The notes under the pieces are model-generated. The model was given only the letters and a program-made list of their open reading frames with translations. It was not told the DNA's origin and made no database searches. The position numbers and the translations under genes were made by a program. Source: Pseudomonas asgharzadehiana (GTDB lineage Bacteria > Pseudomonadota > Gammaproteobacteria > Pseudomonadales > Pseudomonadaceae). From it: DNA of 64,000 nt. The stretch spans positions 5,525,001 through 5,589,000 of the forward strand of contig NZ_CP077079.1 in the NCBI RefSeq assembly GCF_019139815.1, read 5' to 3'. How positions within the stretch are numbered: the stretch's first letter is position 1; the number at the start of each line of letters is the position of its first letter. Shown here piece by piece: positions 46,485-55,993 of this stretch.

Positions 46485-48372
46485 TGGCCGTAACCTCGGG
46501 GGTTGAAGGGGGGCCGCCATATTCGGGCTTGAGCCTGCCGTCGGGGCCCAGCAGCCAGGCGTCCATCACCTGGCGCACCACGGGCGCGGCGACGCCGGAG
46601 CCGGACTCGCCGTTTTCCACCATCACCGCCACGACGATTTTAGGGTCGTCCGCCGGGGCAAAGCCGACAAACAACGCGTGGTCGCGGTGGCGTTCCTGGA
46701 CCTTGGAGCGGTCGTATTTCTCGCCCTGCTTGATCGCAACCACCTGGGCCGTACCACTCTTGCCGGCAATGCGGTATTGCGCGCCGATCGCCGCTTTGCG
46801 CGCGGTACCACGGGCACCGTGCATCACTTGCTGCATGCCATGGTTGACCTTGGTCCAGTCGGACGGGTCACGCAGCACGATGTCCGGAATCGGATTGTCA
46901 TCCACCGGCTTTTCGCCTTCGATGGTCTTGGCCAGGTGCGGTCGATTCCAGATGCCTTTGTTGGCCACCAGCGCGGTCGCCTGGGCCAGTTGCAATGGCG
47001 TTGCCTGCATATAGCCCTGGCCAATCCCGAGGATCAGCGTTTCACCGGGGAACCACGCCTGACGTCGGGTGGCACGCTTCCATTCCCGCGATGGCATCAG
47101 TCCGGGGGACTCTTCGAACATATCCAGGGAAACTTTCTGACCAAGGCCGAACTTGCCCATGTAGGCAGACAGACGATCGATCCCCAGCTTGTGGGCCAGG
47201 TCGTAGAAATAGGTGTCGTTGGACCGCATGATTGCCGTATCCAAATCGACATAGCCGTCACCGGTGCGGTTCCAGTTACGGTATTTGTGATCATAGTTGG
47301 GCAGCATGTAATAGCCGGGGTCATAGACCCGGCTCGATGCGGTCACCACACCGGCATCCAGGCCGGCAATCGCCACGGCCGGCTTGATGGTCGAGCCGGG
47401 CGGGTAGAGGCCGCGCAGCACGCGGTTGAACAATGGCCGGTCGATGGAATCGCGCAACTCGGCGTACGCCTTGAAGCTGATCCCGGTGACAAACAGGTTG
47501 GGGTCGAAACTCGGCTGGCTGACCATGGCCAGCACTTCACCCGTCTTCGGGTCCAGCGCCACCACGGCGCCGCGCCGACCGCCCAGAGCCATCTCGGCCG
47601 CTTCCTGCAACTTGATGTCCAGGCTCAGCACAATGTCTTTGCCGGGCACCGGATCGGTGCGCTTGAGCACGCGCAATACGCGGCCGCGGGCGTTGGTCTC
47701 GACTTCTTCGTAACCCACCTGGCCGTGCAGCTCGGGCTCGTAGAAACGCTCGATGCCGGTCTTGCCGATATGATGGGTGCCGCTGTAATTGACGGGGTCG
47801 AGGCTTTTGAGCTCTTTTTCGTTGATGCGCCCCATATAGCCGACCGAGTGGGCAAAATGCGGCCCTTGCGGGTAGTGGCGCACCAACTGCGCCACCACTT
47901 CCACACCCGGCAGGCGGAACTGGTTGACCGCGATACGTGCGATCTGCTCTTCGGTCAGCTCGAACAGGATCGGCACCGGCTCGAATGGCCGCCGCCCCTG
48001 CTTCATGCGTTTTTCGAAGACCACTCGATCTTCCGGGGTCAACTGCAGCACCTCGACAATCACATCGAGTACCTGCTGCCAATCGCCGGAGCGTTCGCGG
48101 GTCATGCTCAGGCTGAAACTGGGCCGGTTATCCGCGACCACCACGCCGTTGCGGTCGAAGATCAACCCACGGGTCGGTGGAATCGGTTGCACATGCACCC
48201 GATTGTTTTCCGACAGCGTGGAGTGATAGTCGTACTGGACCACTTGCAGGAAATACAGGCGGGCGATCAGCACCCCAATCAACGCCACCACCATGATCGC
48301 GCCAAACACCACGCGCGCACGTACAAGACGTGCGTCTTTCTCATGGTCCTTGATGCGGATCGGCTGGGTCAT
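46474..48372 (-). CDS. mrdA: Penicillin-binding protein 2
   Basis: 632 residues. One N-terminal membrane helix (VVFGAIMVVALIGVLIARLY) precedes the dimerisation domain and the transpeptidase with YPPGSTIKPAVAIAGLDAGV (SxxK), a Ser-x-Asn element in AIMRSNDTYFYDLAHKLGID, and AGKSGTAQVVAIKQ (KSGT). PBP2 crosslinks lateral wall peptidoglycan. It sits directly upstream of its partner rodA. Confidence 0.95.
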   Translation of the reverse strand: MTQPIRIKDHEKDARLVRARVVFGAIMVVALIGVLIARLYFLQVVQYDYHSTLSENNRVHVQPIPPTRGLIFDRNGVVVADNRPSFSLSMTRERSGDWQQVLDVIVEVLQLTPEDRVVFEKRMKQGRRPFEPVPILFELTEEQIARIAVNQFRLPGVEVVAQLVRHYPQGPHFAHSVGYMGRINEKELKSLDPVNYSGTHHIGKTGIERFYEPELHGQVGYEEVETNARGRVLRVLKRTDPVPGKDIVLSLDIKLQEAAEMALGGRRGAVVALDPKTGEVLAMVSQPSFDPNLFVTGISFKAYAELRDSIDRPLFNRVLRGLYPPGSTIKPAVAIAGLDAGVVTASSRVYDPGYYMLPNYDHKYRNWNRTGDGYVDLDTAIMRSNDTYFYDLAHKLGIDRLSAYMGKFGLGQKVSLDMFEESPGLMPSREWKRATRRQAWFPGETLILGIGQGYMQATPLQLAQATALVANKGIWNRPHLAKTIEGEKPVDDNPIPDIVLRDPSDWTKVNHGMQQVMHGARGTARKAAIGAQYRIAGKSGTAQVVAIKQGEKYDRSKVQERHRDHALFVGFAPADDPKIVVAVMVENGESGSGVAAPVVRQVMDAWLLGPDGRLKPEYGGPPSTPEVTASEE

Positions 48373-48387
48373 CGGGAGGGGCGCAGA

Positions 48388-48855
48388 TTATTTGTGGTAA
48401 GGGTGCCCGGACAGAACTGTCCAGGCGCGATACAGCTGTTCACCGATCAGAATCCTTACCAACGGGTGCGGCAGCGTCAGCGCCGAGAGCGACCAGCGCT
48501 GATCCGCCCGCGCGCACACTTCCGGCGCCAGCCCCTCGGGGCCACCGACCATGAAGTTGACCGTGCGCGAATCCAGGCGCCAGCGATCCAGTTCCACCGC
48601 CAGTTGCTCGGTGCTCCAGGGCTTGCCGTGCACTTCGAGGGTGACGATGCGCTCGTTGGGGCCGACCTTGGCCAGCATGGCTTCGCCTTCCTGGCGGATA
48701 AAACGCGCCACGTCGGCATTCTTGCCCCGGGTATTGAGCGGTATTTCCACCAGCTCAAGCGACAGCTCGGCGGGCAGACGCTTGGCATACTCGTGCCAGC
48801 CTTCTTCCACCCACTTGGGCATGCGTGAACCGACAGCGATCAGACGCAGGCGCAC
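48388..48855 (-). CDS. rlmH: 23S rRNA (pseudouridine-1915-N3)-methyltransferase RlmH
   Basis: 155 residues, SPOUT family. [20 protein letters not shown] starts the protein, and [20 protein letters not shown] holds the SAM-binding GGPEG knot. The C-terminus [20 protein letters not shown] with YHK is typical. It methylates pseudouridine 1915 in 23S rRNA. It follows rsfS with a 9-base gap. Confidence 0.96.
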
Positions 48856-48864
48856 AGCCGTTCC

Positions 48865-49359
48865 TTATTCCTGGTCTTTGTTGAGCTTGTCGAAGTGTGC
48901 GTGGCCCACTTCCGGGCTGTGGTGCTTGCCATCGGCGGCACGGCTCTGCTCGGCGCCTTTCCACAGACGCTCCAGGTCGTAGAACTGGCGGGCGTTGGAG
49001 GTCATCATGTGAACGATCACGTCGTCCATGTCCAGCAACACCCAGTCGCTGTCGCCCTTGCCTTCTTCACCCAGTGGCTTGACGCCCTGGGCTTTGACGG
49101 CTTCGCGAACCTTGTCCAGCATCGCGCCGATCTGGCGGTTGGAGGTACCGGTGGCGATGATCATGAAGTCGGTGATGCTCTGCTTGTCGCGTACGTCCAG
49201 GACCTGGATGTCCTGGGCCTTCACGTCTTCCAGGGCGGCAACGGCGACTTTCACCAGCTCTTCGCCAGCCAGTTCCGGGCCAACATGGGCTTCGACCGGC
49301 AGCGGGGCGCTTTTGAAGGTGCCTTTGCGCTTAACTTTGCTTACGTCTTTGTTCGTCAT
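48865..49359 (-). CDS. rsfS: Ribosome silencing factor RsfS
   Basis: 164 residues; the first 30 (KVKRKGTFKSAPLPVEAHVG) are a basic extension not in E. coli RsfS. The core is DIQVLDVRDKQSITDFMIIA, TGTSNRQIGAMLDKVREAVK, DSDWVLLDMDDVIVHMMTSN and ARQFYDLERLW. RsfS binds L14 and blocks subunit joining in slow growth. A His-rich tail follows the core. Confidence 0.95.
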   Translation of the reverse strand: MTNKDVSKVKRKGTFKSAPLPVEAHVGPELAGEELVKVAVAALEDVKAQDIQVLDVRDKQSITDFMIIATGTSNRQIGAMLDKVREAVKAQGVKPLGEEGKGDSDWVLLDMDDVIVHMMTSNARQFYDLERLWKGAEQSRAADGKHHSPEVGHAHFDKLNKDQE

Positions 49360-49428
49360 ATAAAACTCGTTTTGCTCGTATGTTCGGGCGCTCGCTGCAC
49401 GACTGTTCGTGCGTTCAAGCGCGCCTTT

Positions 49429-50073
49429 TCAGTTCGACGCACGGTAAAGCCCGTGCGCATCGATGTAGGCCAGGACCGCGTCAGGCACCAGGAAACGTAC
49501 CGACTTCCCGCTGGCCAGCAGTTGACGGATCTGGGTGGCAGACACCGCAAGCGGGGTTTGCCAGACGAATGCAATATTCCCGTTCGGCCCGGTCAGGGCC
49601 AAGGGGTCACTTACCGACCGCGCGGCCAGCAGGTTGCGCAAGGCATCCGGCGGTTCGCTGTCGGCATCCGGGCGTTGCAGCACCAGGATGTGGCAATGCT
49701 GGAGGAGTTCCTCCCAGCGATGCCAAGAGGGCAGGCCGCAAAATGCGTCCCAGCCCAAAAGCAGAAACAGCTGGTCATCCGCGGCCAACTCGGCGCGCAT
49801 CAGTTCCAGGGTGTCGACAGTGTAGGACGGTTTATCGCGCTTGAGTTCACGATCGTCCACCACCAGCGGCGGTATGCCCTCTACGGCCAGGCGTACCATT
49901 TGCAAACGTTGTTGCGGTGACACTTGCGGCGTGTCGCGATGCGGCGGCCGGAAATTGGGGGTCAGGCGCAGCTCATCCAGCGCCAGGGCATCCGCGACTT
50001 CCAGGGCACTGCGCAAATGGCCGATGTGCACGGGGTCGAAAGTACCGCCGAGCAGCCCGATGCGTTTAGCCAT
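49429..50073 (-). CDS. nadD: Nicotinate-nucleotide adenylyltransferase
   Basis: ATG 50073 overlaps the proA stop by one base (TGATG). The 214-residue protein has [20 protein letters not shown] (GxFxPxHxGH), [20 protein letters not shown] and a C-terminal [20 protein letters not shown]. It makes deamido-NAD from NaMN and ATP. Confidence 0.95.
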   Translation of the reverse strand: MAKRIGLLGGTFDPVHIGHLRSALEVADALALDELRLTPNFRPPHRDTPQVSPQQRLQMVRLAVEGIPPLVVDDRELKRDKPSYTVDTLELMRAELAADDQLFLLLGWDAFCGLPSWHRWEELLQHCHILVLQRPDADSEPPDALRNLLAARSVSDPLALTGPNGNIAFVWQTPLAVSATQIRQLLASGKSVRFLVPDAVLAYIDAHGLYRASN

Positions 50074-51338
50074 CAAGTGCGCACATGACCGTCGCCAAAC
50101 ACCACGTACTTCTCGCTGGTCAGGCCTTCGAGGCCAACCGGGCCACGGGCGTGGAGCTTGTCGGTGGAAATACCGATCTCCGCCCCCAGGCCATACTCGA
50201 AGCCATCGGCAAAACGCGTCGAGGCGTTGACCATCACCGAAGCGGAATCCACTTCGTTGAGGAAACGTCGCGCATCGCTGAAATGCTCGGAAACAATGGC
50301 GTCGGTGTGCTTGGAACCGTACTTATTGATGTGTTCGATGGCTTGGTCCAGGTCGTCAACGATGCGGATCGACAGGATCGGCGCCGTGTATTCGGTGTAC
50401 CAGTCCTGCTCGGTCGCCTCGATCACGTCCGCGCCCAACAGCGCACGGGTGCGCTCGCAGCCTCGCAACTCGACACCCTTATCGCGGTAGATGGCAGCCA
50501 GCGGCGGCAGCACGCGCTCGGCAATGCCGGCATGCACCAGCAGGGTTTCCATGGTGTTGCACGGCGCGTAGCGATGGGTCTTGGCGTTGTCGGCGATACG
50601 GATCGCCTTGTCGAGGTCGGCGGCGATGTCGATGAACACGTGGCATACACCGTCCAGGTGCTTGATGACAGGCACCTTGGCATCACGGCTGACACGCTCG
50701 ATCAGGCTCTTGCCACCGCGCGGCACGATCACATCGACGTACTCCGGCATGGTGATCAGCGCCCCCACGGCGGCGCGGTCGGTGGTCTCGACCACTTGCA
50801 CCACTTCGGCCGGCAACTCGGCCACGGCCAGGCCCTGCTGGATGCAGGCGGCAATGGCACGGTTGGAATTGATCGCCTCGGAGCCGCCACGCAGGATGGT
50901 GGCGTTGCCGGACTTGAGGCACAGGCTCGCGGCGTCGATGGTCACGTTCGGACGCGACTCATAGATGATACCGATCACGCCCAGGGGCACGCGCATCTTG
51001 CCGACCTGGATGCCGGACGGCAGGTAGCGCATATCGCGGATTTCACCGATGGGGTCAGGCAGCTTGGCCACCTGACGCAGGCCTTCGATCATGTCGTCGA
51101 TACGTGCCGGCGTCAGTGCCAGGCGGTCCAGCAGGGCCGGCTCCAAGCCATTGGCGCGGCCGTTGGCCAGGTCCAGCTCGTTGGCGGCGGCGAGCTCGGA
51201 GCGCGAAGCATCCAGAGCATCGGCGGCCGCCAGCAAGGCGCGGTTCTTCTGCGCCGTGCTCGCACGGGCGATCAACCGCGAGGCCTGCCGGGCAGCGCGA
51301 CCCAGGCGGGTCATGTAGTCAAGAACGGACTCAGTCAT
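50073..51338 (-). CDS. proA: Gamma-glutamyl phosphate reductase
   Basis: 421 residues, an aldehyde-dehydrogenase-like enzyme. [40 protein letters not shown] and the catalytic Cys in [20 protein letters not shown] are present. It makes glutamate-5-semialdehyde in proline synthesis. It heads the leftward cluster toward lipA. Confidence 0.95.
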   Translation of the reverse strand: MTESVLDYMTRLGRAARQASRLIARASTAQKNRALLAAADALDASRSELAAANELDLANGRANGLEPALLDRLALTPARIDDMIEGLRQVAKLPDPIGEIRDMRYLPSGIQVGKMRVPLGVIGIIYESRPNVTIDAASLCLKSGNATILRGGSEAINSNRAIAACIQQGLAVAELPAEVVQVVETTDRAAVGALITMPEYVDVIVPRGGKSLIERVSRDAKVPVIKHLDGVCHVFIDIAADLDKAIRIADNAKTHRYAPCNTMETLLVHAGIAERVLPPLAAIYRDKGVELRGCERTRALLGADVIEATEQDWYTEYTAPILSIRIVDDLDQAIEHINKYGSKHTDAIVSEHFSDARRFLNEVDSASVMVNASTRFADGFEYGLGAEIGISTDKLHARGPVGLEGLTSEKYVVFGDGHVRT

Positions 51339-51512
51339 GGTCAGGGAGTCTTGGCAAAGAGGAAAGCGGCAGATTATAGCCGTGACGCCGCTCGACTGAC
51401 AGCGGTGAGGGGCGGATGGTCGAAATGAACTGTAAAAACTTGGGGTTCAGCGGTAATTAAGGTGGGAGTTGTTATGATTCCGTCACATTTAGCCGTATTT
51501 CTCCTGACCACC

Positions 51513-52199
51513 ATGCCCAGCCCATTGCCCAAACGCCCCGCCAGCGCCCTGCCCGACAGCTTCTTCGACCGTGACGCGCAGATACTCGCGTGCCAATTGC
51601 TCGGAAAAGTCATACGCCATCGCGTCGGCGAAATCTGGCTTTCGGCGCGAATTATTGAAACCGAAGCCTATTACCTGGCCGAAAAAGGCAGCCACGCCTC
51701 ACTCGGCTACACAGAAAAGCGTAAGGCTTTGTTTCTGGATGGTGGCCATATCTACATGTACTACGCCCGTGGCGGCGACTCCCTGAACTTCAGTGCCCAT
51801 GGCCCGGGCAATGCGGTGCTGATCAAATCGGCCTACCCGTGGGTCGATAATGTCTCCGGCCCCGCCAGCCTCGCGCAGATGCTGCTGAACAACCCAAACG
51901 CCGACGGCAGCCCGCGCACCTCGCAAAAGCTATGCGCGGGGCAGACGCTGCTATGCAAGGCATTGGGGCTGAAAGTGCCCATGTGGGATGCCAAGCGGTT
52001 CGACCAGGAGCTGCTGTATGTAGAAGATGTGGGCCAGGTGCCCACGCAGATTATCCAGACCACGCGGCTGGGTATTCCCAGCGGGCGTGACGCGCATTTG
52101 ATGTACCGCTTCGTCGATGCTGGCTATGCGCCTTACTGCACACGGAACCCGCTGCGTCGGGGCCAGGTCGAAGGCCGCGACTATTTTTTGATTGGATGA
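51513..52199 (+). CDS. DNA-3-methyladenine glycosylase (AAG/MPG family)
   Basis: ATG 51513 (MPSPLPKRPASALPDSFFDR) is preferred; in-frame starts at 51462 and 51474 exist. 228 residues. Motifs of the Aag family: IIETEAYYLAEKGSHASLGY (Glu activating water), YMYYARGGDSLNFSAHGPGN and VLIKSAYPWVDN. It removes alkylated purines such as 3-methyladenine. It is divergent from proA. Confidence 0.9.
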   Translation: MPSPLPKRPASALPDSFFDRDAQILACQLLGKVIRHRVGEIWLSARIIETEAYYLAEKGSHASLGYTEKRKALFLDGGHIYMYYARGGDSLNFSAHGPGNAVLIKSAYPWVDNVSGPASLAQMLLNNPNADGSPRTSQKLCAGQTLLCKALGLKVPMWDAKRFDQELLYVEDVGQVPTQIIQTTRLGIPSGRDAHLMYRFVDAGYAPYCTRNPLRRGQVEGRDYFLIG

Positions 52200-52277
52200 A
52201 TTGAACACAGCTGTTCGTGCTGCACATGGATACCCGCAGCGCTGAAGAGCCTGTATCGCATTGATGGAGTGGATCGT

Positions 52278-53594
52278 ATGAGCCAATGGCTCGATAGCAT
52301 TACCGGCTGGCTGACCCTGAACCCCCAATGGCTGGCCATGGCGGTGTTTGTCGTCGCGTGCGTGGAGTGCCTGGCCATTGCCGGCTTGATCGTGCCCGGC
52401 ACGGTGTTGTTGTTCGCTATCGCCGCGCTGGCCGGCAGCGGTGCGCTGTCGTTGAGTGAAACCTTGCTGATGGGCTTTCTGGGAGGCTTATTGGGCGACG
52501 GGGTTTCCTACTTTTTAGGGCGCCATTTCCATCAGAACATCCGCCGCCTGCCCGGCCTGCGCCACCATCCGGAATGGATGAACGGCGCCGAAACCTACTT
52601 CCACAAGTACGGCATTGCCAGCCTGCTGGTCGGACGTTTCATTGGCCCATTGCGCCCCATGCTGCCGATGGTAGCGGGTATGTGCGATATGCCATTCCCG
52701 CGCTTTGCCCTGGTCAGCATGCTCGCCGCAGCCGGTTGGACGGTGGCGTATCTGCTGCCCGGCTGGGCCACCGGCGCCGCGTTCCGCTTGCCGCTGCCTG
52801 AAGGTTTCTGGCCTGAAGCGGGCGTGGTCACGGCGTGTCTGGCATTGCTGCTGGGCCTGAGCCTCAACAGCAGCCTGCGCGAACATCGACGCGCTACCTT
52901 ATGGGTCGGTTGCGCCAGCCTGGTTCTGTTGATTGCGCTGTTTATCGGCTACCCGCACCTGAACGACTTCGACCAGGGCCTGAGTGCGCTGGTGCAAGAA
53001 CATCGCAGCCCGTGGCTGGATGAAACCATGGTGAGGGTGACGCAGCTGGGCGAGTTCAAGAAGATGTTTATCGCCAGCGCCGTGTTCACCGGCCTGCTGT
53101 TGCTGGCTCGGCAGTGGCGTCACGCGATCTTTGTCGGCGCAGCATTGGCGGGTACGGCGGTCATCAACACCGGCACCAAGCTGTTTTTCGCGCGTGGCCG
53201 CCCCGAAATCCTGACCGACCCACTGACCAGTTTCAGCATGCCAAGCGGCCATGCATCCGGCGCCTTCGCGTTTTTCCTGGCGCTGGCGGTGTTGGCGGGT
53301 CGCGGCCAACCGATACGGCTGCGCCTGACCTGGATACTGCTGGGCTGCATTCCCGCCGCGTTTATCGCCTTGTCCCGCGTGTACCTGGGCGTGCACTGGC
53401 CCAGCGACATCCTCGCCGGCACGTTGCTGGCGATGACCGTGTGTGCGCTCAGCCTGACCGCTATCCAGTACCGCAGCCCGTTGCCGGCAATGCGCAAGAA
53501 AACCTGGTGGCTGCTGTTGCCGGCGATTGTGGCGGTGTTCAGTTTTATCGCACTCACCGGCACTTCCCACGCACTGTTGCGTTATGCCTACTAA
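52278..53594 (+). CDS. DedA-PAP2 fusion membrane protein
   Basis: ATG 52278 (MSQWLDSITGWLTLNPQWLA) follows GGAG; 438 residues. The N-terminal half is DedA/SNARE-associated (AGLIVPGTVLLFAIAALAGS; VGRFIGPLRPMLPMVAGMCD), a family linked to lipid-carrier flipping. The C-terminal half is a PAP2 phosphatase with KLFFARGRPE, SFSMPSGHASGAFAF and SRVYLGVHWPSDILAGTLL (all three motifs). A fused flippase-phosphatase could recycle undecaprenyl pyrophosphate or phosphatidate. Its end overlaps the next convergent gene by 4 bases. Confidence 0.88.
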   Translation: MSQWLDSITGWLTLNPQWLAMAVFVVACVECLAIAGLIVPGTVLLFAIAALAGSGALSLSETLLMGFLGGLLGDGVSYFLGRHFHQNIRRLPGLRHHPEWMNGAETYFHKYGIASLLVGRFIGPLRPMLPMVAGMCDMPFPRFALVSMLAAAGWTVAYLLPGWATGAAFRLPLPEGFWPEAGVVTACLALLLGLSLNSSLREHRRATLWVGCASLVLLIALFIGYPHLNDFDQGLSALVQEHRSPWLDETMVRVTQLGEFKKMFIASAVFTGLLLLARQWRHAIFVGAALAGTAVINTGTKLFFARGRPEILTDPLTSFSMPSGHASGAFAFFLALAVLAGRGQPIRLRLTWILLGCIPAAFIALSRVYLGVHWPSDILAGTLLAMTVCALSLTAIQYRSPLPAMRKKTWWLLLPAIVAVFSFIALTGTSHALLRYAY

Positions 53595-54181
53595 GTGAAG
53601 AGTTCACCCTGCAACTCGTCGAGCAGCATCTGGATCGCGTCCAGGCGCTGCTGCGGGTCATCGAGTTGCAACAGGTCGATCTTGTCGGCTTCGGTGAAGG
53701 GCAAGAGGTAAGCCAACTGATTGCCCAAGGCTTGCTGGCCTTCGGCACTGGCGTCCATGTCCAACGATGCGACCATCGGGTGCTCCGCCAGTGCTTCAAG
53801 CAAGGCCAGCAAATCAGCATCTTCTTCGTGCAGTGGCTGGTCCGGCAACTCTTTAAGCCATTGCACGTCAGCCACCAGCAGTTGGTCCTTCTGCACCCCG
53901 GCCTCCCGCACGCGGAAACGGCGGCCGCCTTCGACGCGAATGCCGAGCAGGCCGTTGTCCTGCTGCTTGAAGTCGCGAATCAGCGCTTCGCAGCCAATCA
54001 ATGCATAGCCATCCGCCGCCATGCCGACCTCCTTGCCGCCAAGGATGCAGACCACGCCGAAGCTTTCGCCCTTTTTCATGCAGCGGCTGATCATATCCAG
54101 ATAGCGCGCCTCAAATATTTGCAGGTCGAGGGTGCAACCGGGGAACAACACGGTATTGAGCGGGAACAGCGCCAGACTCAT
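53591..54181 (-). CDS. LON substrate-binding domain protein
   Basis: 196 residues comprising only the Lon N-terminal (LAN) domain: LALFPLNTVLFPGCTLDLQI, FEARYLDMISRCMKKGESFG, IRDFKQQDNGLLGIRVEGGR and RFRVREAGVQKDQLLVADVQ. It has no AAA+ or protease part, so it is probably a stand-alone adaptor or chaperone-like protein. Confidence 0.9.
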   Translation of the reverse strand: MSLALFPLNTVLFPGCTLDLQIFEARYLDMISRCMKKGESFGVVCILGGKEVGMAADGYALIGCEALIRDFKQQDNGLLGIRVEGGRRFRVREAGVQKDQLLVADVQWLKELPDQPLHEEDADLLALLEALAEHPMVASLDMDASAEGQQALGNQLAYLLPFTEADKIDLLQLDDPQQRLDAIQMLLDELQGELFT

Positions 54182-54202
54182 AAAGGCTTCCTTAAACCTG
54201 GT

Positions 54203-54919
54203 TTAAACAATTACCGACACGGCCAGCGGTAGGAAGACCGCCGTAGCCACGCCCATCAGACTCATGGCCAGCGCCGCAAAGGCACCGCACTCTTCGCTTT
54301 CCTGCAGGGCCACCGAGGTGCCGACCGCGTGGGCGGTCATGCCCAGGGCCATGCCACGCGCCTCGGGGCCGTGTACGCGCAGAAGCGTCAGCAGCGCCGG
54401 GCCGACCATCGCGCCCACCACACCGGTTATCAGTACGAACACGGCCGCCAGGGCCGCCACGCCGCCAATCTGCTCGGCCACCAACATGGCAATCGGCGAG
54501 GTCACCGACTTGGGCGCCATGGTCATCAACATCATGTGTTCGGCGCCAAACCACCAGCCGAGCAGCACACACAGGCCGGTGGCCAGCACCCCGCCTATTA
54601 CCAGCGTAGTAAAAATCGGCCAGAACAATTGGCGAATCCGTCGCAGGTTCAGATAAAGCGGCACGGCCAGGGCCACTGTCGCAGGGCCGAGCAGAACCCC
54701 CAGGATCTCGGTGCTCTTGCGGTACTCGGCGTAACTCAAGCCGCAAGTGAGCAACACCCCGATCACCAAAAGCATAGAGACCAGCACCGGTTGCAGGAAG
54801 ATCCAGCGGGTTTTCTCAAAGCCCGCCAGCACCAGCTGATAGGCGCCGAGGGTGATGCCGATGCCGAACAGCGGGTGATGGATCACCGCCGTCCACGCGC
54901 CGTGCCAGTCGAACATCAT
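54203..54919 (-). CDS. lrgB: LrgB/CidB family membrane protein
   Basis: ATG 54919 (MMFDWHGAWTAVIHHPLFGI) overlaps the cidA/lrgA stop by 4 bases; a second ATG is at 54916. The frame opens further upstream only because of GC bias. 238 residues, about seven TM helices, with the family signature TMAPKSVTSPIAMLVAEQIG and a C-terminal MALGMTAHAVGTSVALQESE. LrgB works with the holin-like LrgA; plant and bacterial homologues export glycolate or pyruvate. Confidence 0.9.
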   Translation of the reverse strand: MMFDWHGAWTAVIHHPLFGIGITLGAYQLVLAGFEKTRWIFLQPVLVSMLLVIGVLLTCGLSYAEYRKSTEILGVLLGPATVALAVPLYLNLRRIRQLFWPIFTTLVIGGVLATGLCVLLGWWFGAEHMMLMTMAPKSVTSPIAMLVAEQIGGVAALAAVFVLITGVVGAMVGPALLTLLRVHGPEARGMALGMTAHAVGTSVALQESEECGAFAALAMSLMGVATAVFLPLAVSVIV

Positions 54920-55269
54920 TGGTCCTTCTCCTTGCGCTTGACCATCTGCTGCATCAGCACACCGACAAAGGCCATGGCCACCACCAGCGACAACACCAAC
55001 GCGCCGACGATGGCCCAGAAGTCGGCGGCGATATCCTTGGCGTACACCATCACCCCCACCGCCGGCGGCACCAGCAGCAACGGTAGGTAACGCAGCAGGC
55101 TGCTGGCCGCCAGGCTCAGGGGCTCGCCGACTTCGCCACGCCACACCAGATAACCCAGCATCAGCAGCAGGCCGATGATCGGCCCCGGCAGCACCGGCAG
55201 CAATAAATGATTGATGGCCGTGCCGATCAATTGAAACAACACCAGCCATGTCAGCCCGCGTAACAGCAT
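54916..55269 (-). CDS. cidA: CidA/LrgA holin-like protein
   Basis: ATG 55269 (MLLRGLTWLVLFQLIGTAIN) gives 117 residues with four TM helices: HLLLPVLPGPIIGLLLMLGY is the diagnostic P-G-P-I-I-G motif, and FWAIVGALVLSLVVAMAFVG the last. The C-terminus is a basic QQMVKRKEKDQ tail. Linked by overlap with the LrgB gene. Confidence 0.9.
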   Translation of the reverse strand: MLLRGLTWLVLFQLIGTAINHLLLPVLPGPIIGLLLMLGYLVWRGEVGEPLSLAASSLLRYLPLLLVPPAVGVMVYAKDIAADFWAIVGALVLSLVVAMAFVGVLMQQMVKRKEKDQ

Positions 55270-55432
55270 CCGCTCTCTCCCCTCAAGACCCGCCCGCATT
55301 ATAAGCACGCCCGCGCTATGCATCGGCATTCGCCAAAAGCATGGTGGGTTGACCGGGCCGGGTGCCCATGATGATCTACATTGGTTCTCTGTAACCCCTA
55401 AAAACAGCATCGATGGACCAAGGAGAGACGCA

Positions 55433-55888
55433 ATGCCCTATGTACCCGTAGCGCAGCTCAACGATTATGTCGGCAAGGAACTGGGACGTTCCGAATGGCT
55501 CACCATCGACCAGGCCCGTATCAACCTGTTCGCAGAGGCCACCGGCGATCATCAGTTCATCCACGTCGACCCGGTCAAGGCCGCGCAAACCCCGTTCGGC
55601 AGCACCATCGCCCACGGTTTCCTGTCGCTGTCGCTGATGCCCATGTTGATGGAAGACATTCTGATCATGCCCGAAGGCCTGAAGATGGCGATCAACTACG
55701 GCCTGGACAGCGTGCGCTTTATCCAGCCGGTGAAGGTCGACTCCAAGGTGCGCCTTAACGTGACCCTGACAAGTGTCACCGAGAAAAAACCTGGCCAGTG
55801 GCTGTTCAAGGCCACCGCCACCCTTGAGATCGAGGGCCAGGAAAAACCGGCTTACATCGCCGAGTCGCTGTCACTCTGCTTCGTATAA
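55433..55888 (+). CDS. MaoC-like enoyl-CoA hydratase
   Basis: ATG 55433 (MPYVPVAQLNDYVGKELGRS) has AAGGAGAG upstream; 151 residues. A single hot-dog domain with the hydratase-2 motif FAEATGDHQFIHVDPVKAAQ (Asp and His of the catalytic dyad), followed by FGSTIAHGFLSLSLMP. It is related to (R)-specific enoyl-CoA hydratases that feed PHA or fatty acid pathways. It is followed by a hairpin terminator. Confidence 0.9.
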   Translation: MPYVPVAQLNDYVGKELGRSEWLTIDQARINLFAEATGDHQFIHVDPVKAAQTPFGSTIAHGFLSLSLMPMLMEDILIMPEGLKMAINYGLDSVRFIQPVKVDSKVRLNVTLTSVTEKKPGQWLFKATATLEIEGQEKPAYIAESLSLCFV

Positions 55889-55894
55889 GGTTTT

Positions 55895-55927
55895 CCCTGT
55901 GGTGAGGCACTGAAACTCACCACAGGG
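55895..55927 (+). terminator. Hairpin after the MaoC gene
   Basis: CCCTGTGGTGAG pairs perfectly with CTCACCACAGGG around a 9-base loop, 6 bases after the stop. A weak TATGTAAATTT tail follows. Confidence 0.65.
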
Positions 55928-55993
55928 TATGTAAATTTATGTATGAAACCTGCAGCTGCGGCATACTCGGCGCTCAATTATCCGGATCCCGCT

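Noticed and set aside
46678..48828. A 716-codon open frame antisense to mrdA and rlmH
   Set aside because: Shadow of two real genes on the other strand; low-complexity His/Arg/Gly-rich translation.
54203..55249. A fused 348-codon frame covering lrgB and part of cidA
   Set aside because: The first 110 codons are an alternative frame of cidA; the lrgB start at ATG 54919 overlaps the cidA stop in the usual way.
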